Source of the DNA: JBOICV01 sp050740255
GTDB taxonomy: Bacteria; Pseudomonadota; Gammaproteobacteria; Nevskiales; JBOICV01
NCBI GenBank assembly: GCA_050740255.1
Contig: JBOICV010000141.1
Coordinates: 1-64,000 of the forward strand
Direction: 5' to 3'
DNA: 64,000 bases
Shown: positions 59,243 to 64,000 of the stretch, piece by piece
How the letters are laid out: each line of letters begins with the position of its first letter
Position numbering within the stretch: position 1 is the first letter of the stretch
Program-made: the position numbers and the translations under genes
The notes under the pieces: model-generated
What the model was told of the DNA's origin: nothing
Seen by the model: the letters and a program-made list of their open reading frames with translations, nothing else
Database searches by the model: none

Positions 59243-62200
59243 CTAAGGTCCGAAACCTTCAATGTACATCGCCGAGGTCAGTGCGCGTATCCCGATGCGG
59301 TCGCGGCAGTAAGTCGTCGCGGTGGGAGCGGGGGAACCGTTCTCGCCCAGCGCGCCCAACACATCACACAGCGGTTGCAACTGCTGGCGCTCGTTCTGTA
59401 AATCCGGCAGCAGATTCTCGGCGCGCAGCCATTTCACCCCGGCAGGAACGGCAAACGTGGCGCTGAAATCCAGGCCGGCAACGCCCTCATCCAGCAGGGG
59501 CGCTTCGGTCCGGTGCTGACTGGTCACGACCCGCACCCGACTGCCCGGCAGGAGATTTTCCCCGCGTATGCGAAAGCGGGCGCTGGGCGCAACCTGGTCG
59601 CCGGGCAGCGCTTCAAACACGCCATCGCCATCGGTATCGGCTTCCAGAAACAGGCGTGGGCCAAAAATCAGCGGCGGTTGATCGGCGACAAAACTGCGCC
59701 CTGCCTTCAATCCCACCAGTACACCGCGCGGACTACGTTCGGTGACAAACACCCAGGTGCTCGGCTGGCCGGGGCCCTGCGCCATGGAGGTGCTGATCCA
59801 GTGGCTGTCGCTGCCGCCGGTGGCGCCGACTTTCACGCCACGATCCAGCCAACCTTCCCAGATTTTCAAGGATAAGTCGTTGGGCGCCGCAGCCGGGAAA
59901 GGTGGCTGGTAAGGCCAGGCCACATTCCAGATTTCTTGCGTGTCCGGCACTACGTCATAACCGTAGCTCCAATTAAAGGTATGCGGGTCGTCCGGGTAGT
60001 TGATCAAGCCGCTGGCCGGATGATTGATCTGGAATGTGCCGCCGTCGGCGCGCAGCTCGTTCGCCATCGCGGTGACGGCCGTGGCGGACCTGTCGCCCGC
60101 GTCGTATATCTCCCTCGCGCCGAGCATTTGCGCGTGGCCCTGCAGGGAATTCTCATACGAGCGGATGGGCAACACGCCGAAGGCGCCGAATCCCGGATCG
60201 GTATGCGAGCGGATGTCGTTATGATCGGATACGGCGAGGTAATCCAGCCCGCGCAGGCTGGCGTTAGCGAAATGCTGCAGCACGCTAAACCCGGCGGTAT
60301 AGGCCTCATCCAGCGCGCTGTTGTCGTCACCCGGCGCGAGGCCGAAGCTGTCGTGCGAATAGGTGCTGTGCGCGTGCAAGTCACCCGCGACCCACTCGCC
60401 TCTGCGCGGGTACGCGCCGCCCGCGCGAATCCATACCGGCGCCGAGTAGGCGATGGGTTTACCCGCGGCATCCTTCACGCGCAAGAAGTACCAGCGTTCG
60501 CTGCCCGCGCTGACGTTGTGCTCCAGCACGGTGCCGAGACTGCTTGCGATAACCTGGCCGCCATTGCTGATCAGCTCGAACTGATAAATCCCCGCAGGCG
60601 CGGTAACCGTCGCGTGTAGCAGCACATTGCTGCCATCGCTGCGCCCAACACGCGAACCCATCGCCGCACCATCCGCATTGAATACCAGGCGAATATTGTT
60701 GTGATTCTGGGCAACCGCGTAGAAGCGGCGGCTCAACATGGCTTCGCGCAGCGCGCCTTCGCTTCTGTCGCGCGCAATCAGCACGGTTTTGGGCAAAGAC
60801 GGTTTGGCCCAGTTCAGGCCGTGTTCATCCTCCGCGCCGATGGGGCCGAGCTGCCAGCCCTGATCCAGCGCATGCGCATACCAGCTCGGCGTGGCGCAAA
60901 CGTCCGACGGACAACCGTCGTCGTAAAAGCTGCCTTTGCCGAACACCTCGATACCGACCATGCGTTCCGCCGCGGCCGGTACCAAAGCCAGTTGATTGAA
61001 GGCGTAGCCCGGATCTGGAATAACCTGATGCAGCGTGTCTTCGCGGCCCGGATGATTGAAAGCCGCAAGGCCGTCGCTGCCGCCGCCGAGTTCGGGACGG
61101 CGCGTGAACCAGGTCCAGAAACTTTCCAGCGTGCCGACGTAGCCGCCGTCGGTCTTGGCGTTCACGTCATGCTTCGAGAAGAACACGTTGATATGCCCGA
61201 AGCGGTCGGAGGTCCACTCGAAACCGCGGAAGGCGGTGAACCGGTCGGTGGACAGCTCGCGCGCGATCTCCAATGTGGCGTCCCATTTGCGCAGCGCGTC
61301 GGTAGGTCGCTGGGGATCGGAGTTCAGGCAATCGGCCGTGCGGGGCGGAATATTGTTCTCGCTGGGAATGCAGTCGTTCGAAAGGGCAAGGGGCAGGTCG
61401 GCATTGTCAGAGTGCTCGGTGGAGCCCATGAAGTCCAAGCCCAAAGTTTTCGCGGCTGCAAAATAGTCGCGCGGCGTTTTCTTCGCCGCACCGTCGGAGT
61501 AGGCGCTGTGCTCGTGTAGCGAGCCGACGTAGTGCTCGAAATCCTCGCTCCAGGGAAATTCACGCGGCAGCTTCGGCTGCGGCAGCAGCGCGAGCGTGAC
61601 GTCATCGGCATCGCCAATGATATTGCCGAGATCCACCACCAGATCACCGACTAGGCCTTCAGCGTCCTGCTCGCTGAGGTTCGCGGCCAGATGCTCCGCC
61701 AGCGCAGCCCCGTTCGCCTGCTCGTCCTCGATCAGCACGCCCATCAGATTCGCCAGCGCGTGTTCAGCAGATGTCAGCGCCGCGCCCAGGGTCGCAGCGG
61801 GATCGCTTAGTAGCGCATTCAGAATCTCGCGCACATCGATCAACAGCTCTGCGACGAGACCCAGCAACCCGGTGTAGTCCGCGATTGGTGTACTGCCGCC
61901 CGCACCGCTCGCCCCGCCTGCGCCGCCGGTACCAGCCATGCCGCCCGACCCGCCGGTTCCGGCGCTACCACCCGCGCCGCCGCTACCTGCAGCTCCACCC
62001 GATCCAGCCGAGCCGCCGGCGCCAGCGGCTCCGCCCATTCCGCCACTTCCTGCGCCGCCACCCGAACCGCCGCTACCAGCGCTACCACCCGATCCTCCCG
62101 CTCCACCTGCTCCACCTGCTCCAGCGCTTCCACCAGTTCCGCCCGCGCCACCAGCGCCGGCGCTACCGCCTGCACCTCCAGCGCCACCGCTCCCGGCTGA

Positions 62201-62452
62201 GCCACCGGCTCCGCCACTACCCGCTGCGCCGCCTGCTCCTCCTCCAGCACCGCCGGAACCAGCTGAACCGCCGGTGCCCCCCGCACCGGCGGTTCCGCCT
62301 CCCCCCCCTCCGCTACCGCTTGCTCCTCCAGCCCCGCTTGTTCCGCCTGCGTTACTGCCGGCTGTACCGGCCACAATCAATTCGTCGTCCGAGTCACTGC
62401 TGCATGCAGTTAGCAGGCTGCTGAGCAGTAGTGCAATCAGCAGTCGGGACAT
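59243..62452 (-). CDS. Lipoprotein with Gly-rich linker and two PHP-type phosphoesterase domains
   Basis: A 1069-residue lipoprotein: lipobox L-L-T-A-C about residue 17, then S-S-D-S-D-D-E, a 155-residue Gly/Ser/Ala tract, and a helical region with coiled-coil look (residues 185-290). First PHP domain: S-L-H-E-H-S-A-Y-S-D-G, S-T-E-H-S-D-N, F-N-H-P-G-R-E. Second PHP domain: G-D-L-H-A-H-S-T-Y-S-H, V-S-D-H-N-D-I-R, I-N-H-P-A-S-G, and G-G-S-D-S-H-W. PHP proteins are metal-dependent phosphoesterases, and similar tandem domains (with the CehA/McbA group) hydrolyse other esters. Start at ATG 62452, 11 bp after the upstream gene. Confidence 0.78.
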   Translation of the reverse strand: MSRLLIALLLSSLLTACSSDSDDELIVAGTAGSNAGGTSGAGGASGSGGGGGGTAGAGGTGGSAGSGGAGGGAGGAAGSGGAGGSAGSGGAGGAGGSAGAGGAGGTGGSAGAGGAGGAGGSGGSAGSGGSGGGAGSGGMGGAAGAGGSAGSGGAAGSGGAGGSAGTGGSGGMAGTGGAGGASGAGGSTPIADYTGLLGLVAELLIDVREILNALLSDPAATLGAALTSAEHALANLMGVLIEDEQANGAALAEHLAANLSEQDAEGLVGDLVVDLGNIIGDADDVTLALLPQPKLPREFPWSEDFEHYVGSLHEHSAYSDGAAKKTPRDYFAAAKTLGLDFMGSTEHSDNADLPLALSNDCIPSENNIPPRTADCLNSDPQRPTDALRKWDATLEIARELSTDRFTAFRGFEWTSDRFGHINVFFSKHDVNAKTDGGYVGTLESFWTWFTRRPELGGGSDGLAAFNHPGREDTLHQVIPDPGYAFNQLALVPAAAERMVGIEVFGKGSFYDDGCPSDVCATPSWYAHALDQGWQLGPIGAEDEHGLNWAKPSLPKTVLIARDRSEGALREAMLSRRFYAVAQNHNNIRLVFNADGAAMGSRVGRSDGSNVLLHATVTAPAGIYQFELISNGGQVIASSLGTVLEHNVSAGSERWYFLRVKDAAGKPIAYSAPVWIRAGGAYPRRGEWVAGDLHAHSTYSHDSFGLAPGDDNSALDEAYTAGFSVLQHFANASLRGLDYLAVSDHNDIRSHTDPGFGAFGVLPIRSYENSLQGHAQMLGAREIYDAGDRSATAVTAMANELRADGGTFQINHPASGLINYPDDPHTFNWSYGYDVVPDTQEIWNVAWPYQPPFPAAAPNDLSLKIWEGWLDRGVKVGATGGSDSHWISTSMAQGPGQPSTWVFVTERSPRGVLVGLKAGRSFVADQPPLIFGPRLFLEADTDGDGVFEALPGDQVAPSARFRIRGENLLPGSRVRVVTSQHRTEAPLLDEGVAGLDFSATFAVPAGVKWLRAENLLPDLQNERQQLQPLCDVLGALGENGSPAPTATTYCRDRIGIRALTSAMYIEGFGP
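61893..62370 (-). repeat. Low-complexity Gly/Ser/Ala-coding tract in the PHP gene
   Basis: About 155 codons in G-G-A-G-G-S-A-G-S-G-G-type units, like the tract of the ceramidase-like gene but longer. The preceding residues (S-S-D-S-D-D-E-L-I-V-A-G) also resemble those of the ceramidase-like protein (S-S-N-S-D-D-D-D-D-L-I-F-A-G), indicating a shared module. Confidence 0.85.
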
Positions 62453-62463
62453 CGGACGCTTGC

Positions 62464-64000
62464 TCAGGGCAGCGGCACGACCACTGGCAACAGTGGTACG
62501 CGTACGACGTTGGCATAAGCTTCGGCGATGTTGGCGGGCGCCGCGGTCGGCACCATGAACTGCCACTGCGTGCCGTCAATTTCAGTGGTCGGCACACCGG
62601 CAAAAGCATTGTCGGAATCGTGCGTCACGAAGTAGTGAATACCATGCGCCGCATGCGCGCCCTGGCGCGCAATACAGTCCGTGAAGCTCGCGCCTGAATG
62701 ATCCAAAGCGCGTCCCGCCGCCGTGTTGTAAGCATTCGGCACCAGGCCGCCATTCCAGGCGTAGCTTTCGCCGGGGAAAGGCCGCTGCACCGGATCGTCG
62801 CCGGTGCCATCGTCCAGGCAGGCATCGTCGCGGTAGTAAGGCACCACCAGCGGATTGCCGAATGAGGTCGCACCGTTGTTCTGGAAGGTGTAAACCAGCG
62901 AGCCAAGATCGCCCTTGCCGGAAACCTGTTCCCAGTTGTTGAAGGCCAGGGTCAGATTGAAAGTCGGATCGGCGGCGTCGAAGAACGCGGGGCAACTGCC
63001 GTTGTTGGCGCCCGTCGCACCGTCATCCGGCGAAGGACATTGTCCGGAGATCGGCAGGAAACCGTCCACCTGGCCGATGTCGTCATTGATACCGTCCACC
63101 GGCACGCCCTGCGGACGCTGCAGGGTGAAGTAGCGGCCGGCGGGGACCGCTGGATTGTCGGAGACCATCGCATTGCGGTTGTAGTCCCAACTGGTATACA
63201 AACCATCGGGTGGAATCGGGTGCACGCGCACGTGATAGCGGTAGGCCACCGCGTTGCGGTAAAAGGTTTCAGTCTTGGTCACGTTGGTGCCGGAATCCGC
63301 ACCCCAGACTTCGCGCATGCAGCGCACCGGTCCGCAACGCTCGCCGAGCAGGATGGAGTTGGCCTCCCAGTTCACTTGCTCGTCTTCGAAGCCCACCACG
63401 GAAATCGTGGAATCGGGCGATTGCTGGAAGGCGCGGCCTTTCCAGCGGTCAATCAAATCGGGCCGCGTCTGCCAATACGCGTTGTCGGGCGCTACGACAC
63501 CCGGCTGCTTGATGCGGATGTCGCGAATCATCCAGCGCCCGCTTGCTTCCCAGCGATACGTGTCGGTGGTGACCACGGTGCCGTCGCGGGTAAAGCGGTC
63601 GTTGCTCAAGCGCAGCGTTGCAGGCGTGCCGTCGTTGCAAACGCTGCCCTCAAGATTCGGTCCGTAGCCGGTGTTGCTGGTGCCGAGTTTCTCTGGATCG
63701 TTGTCGGTGAAGAAGCCGCGGTCTATCCACTGGCTCGCGTTGACGTTGCGCGCATAGTTCACATAGTGCGCGCCGTCGAAGCTAGTGCCGCCGGGCTGGC
63801 GCACGAGATATACCGCACGCTGGCTGGCCGGGTTTAACAAATCAGTCAGGAATACAGCGTGGCTGGCGGTGGCGAGCGGCGGCGTTTCGCCCGGTGGTGC
63901 GAGACCACCCGCGTCGGATGCCATGAAGACGATTTCGTCGTCATTGTCCAGTCCGGCAATCGGGTCCGGTGCGCCCTGGCCCAGATCCGCATTGCAGCCC
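62464..64000 (-). CDS. Exported-looking protein of unknown function (5-prime truncated by window edge)
   Basis: The reading frame is open to the window edge, so the Met at 63924 need not be the start. 511 codons are seen, without a recognised fold. Features: D-L-D-N-D-D-E-I-V-F near the start (like a calcium-binding or acidic segment), several Cys pairs, and many Asn/Asp/Gly-rich loops (beta-rich extracytoplasmic look). It lies 11 bp upstream of the PHP lipoprotein gene and is probably in its operon. Confidence 0.7.
   Translation of the reverse strand, partial: GCNADLGQGAPDPIAGLDNDDEIVFMASDAGGLAPPGETPPLATASHAVFLTDLLNPASQRAVYLVRQPGGTSFDGAHYVNYARNVNASQWIDRGFFTDNDPEKLGTSNTGYGPNLEGSVCNDGTPATLRLSNDRFTRDGTVVTTDTYRWEASGRWMIRDIRIKQPGVVAPDNAYWQTRPDLIDRWKGRAFQQSPDSTISVVGFEDEQVNWEANSILLGERCGPVRCMREVWGADSGTNVTKTETFYRNAVAYRYHVRVHPIPPDGLYTSWDYNRNAMVSDNPAVPAGRYFTLQRPQGVPVDGINDDIGQVDGFLPISGQCPSPDDGATGANNGSCPAFFDAADPTFNLTLAFNNWEQVSGKGDLGSLVYTFQNNGATSFGNPLVVPYYRDDACLDDGTGDDPVQRPFPGESYAWNGGLVPNAYNTAAGRALDHSGASFTDCIARQGAHAAHGIHYFVTHDSDNAFAGVPTTEIDGTQWQFMVPTAAPANIAEAYANVVRVPLLPVVVPLP

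Noticed and set aside
61938..62558. Long Pro/Ala-rich open frame on the plus strand opposite the PHP Gly tract
   Set aside because: Same artefact of Gly-codon composition.

Overview
The window looks like the chromosome of a GC-rich gammaproteobacterium. The case rests on the rpsP-rimM-trmD-rplS block beside ffh and ypjD, mutS close to pncC, a rimB-rimK pair, a Vibrio-type second TonB system (DUF3450, TtpC, ExbB, ExbD, TonB, TPR), and several families typical of this class (DUF1329, DUF2970, DUF2505, DUF1207, CGFS glutaredoxin). A Nevskiales, Steroidobacter or Solimonas-like relative is my guess; no rRNA or tRNA was seen to confirm it. I see no phage, integrase, transposase or CRISPR array.

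Layout. 1-9 kb is housekeeping: the end of a sulfurtransferase gene, a MITE-like element running into a DMT transporter gene, an overlapping operon of isocitrate dehydrogenase (fused to CBS domains), a CinA N-terminal-domain protein and an SDR, then queH, a CGFS glutaredoxin, a small membrane gene with an orphan PuuD-like gene, and argD-argF. 9.2-12.2 kb is a 990-residue secreted S8/S53-like peptidase with three C-terminal repeats. 12.4-24 kb holds rimB-rimK plus an AstE-like gene, nadC, metC, sppA, a peroxiredoxin-thioredoxin reductase pair and a TPR protein. 23-32 kb carries the translation block, ffh, ypjD, pncC, a DUF1207 gene and mutS.

32-45 kb is an envelope region: a DUF1329 protein, an ABC1-family kinase-like protein, and a complete TonB2-type energy-transducing operon whose last gene fuses the usual TPR protein to a second DUF1329 domain. 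After it come an SDR and a two-gene operon of a c-type cytochrome and a membrane protein. 45.4-49.7 kb is a small catabolic-looking operon (amidohydrolase, lipoprotein serine hydrolase, TetR regulator) behind a promoter with a 16-bp dyad between its -35 and -10 boxes.

50-64 kb is accessory. A higB-higA toxin-antitoxin pair lies between an intact c-type cytochrome lipoprotein gene and the 3-prime remnant of a paralogue of that same gene. Upstream on the same strand follow a very large di-heme cytochrome, a ceramidase-like lipoprotein, a tandem-PHP lipoprotein and an unrecognised protein cut by the window edge. The two lipoproteins share the same N-terminal architecture (lipobox, acidic patch, 120-155-residue Gly/Ala/Ser tract) in front of unrelated enzyme domains, which suggests a common surface-display module.

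A theme running through the window is dispersed palindromic repeats that lie at or inside the 5-prime ends of genes, contributing start codons or signal-peptide residues (DMT transporter, TtpC homologue, TPR-DUF1329 fusion, c-type cytochrome lipoprotein). No function or homology was checked by database search; all family calls are from motif recognition.
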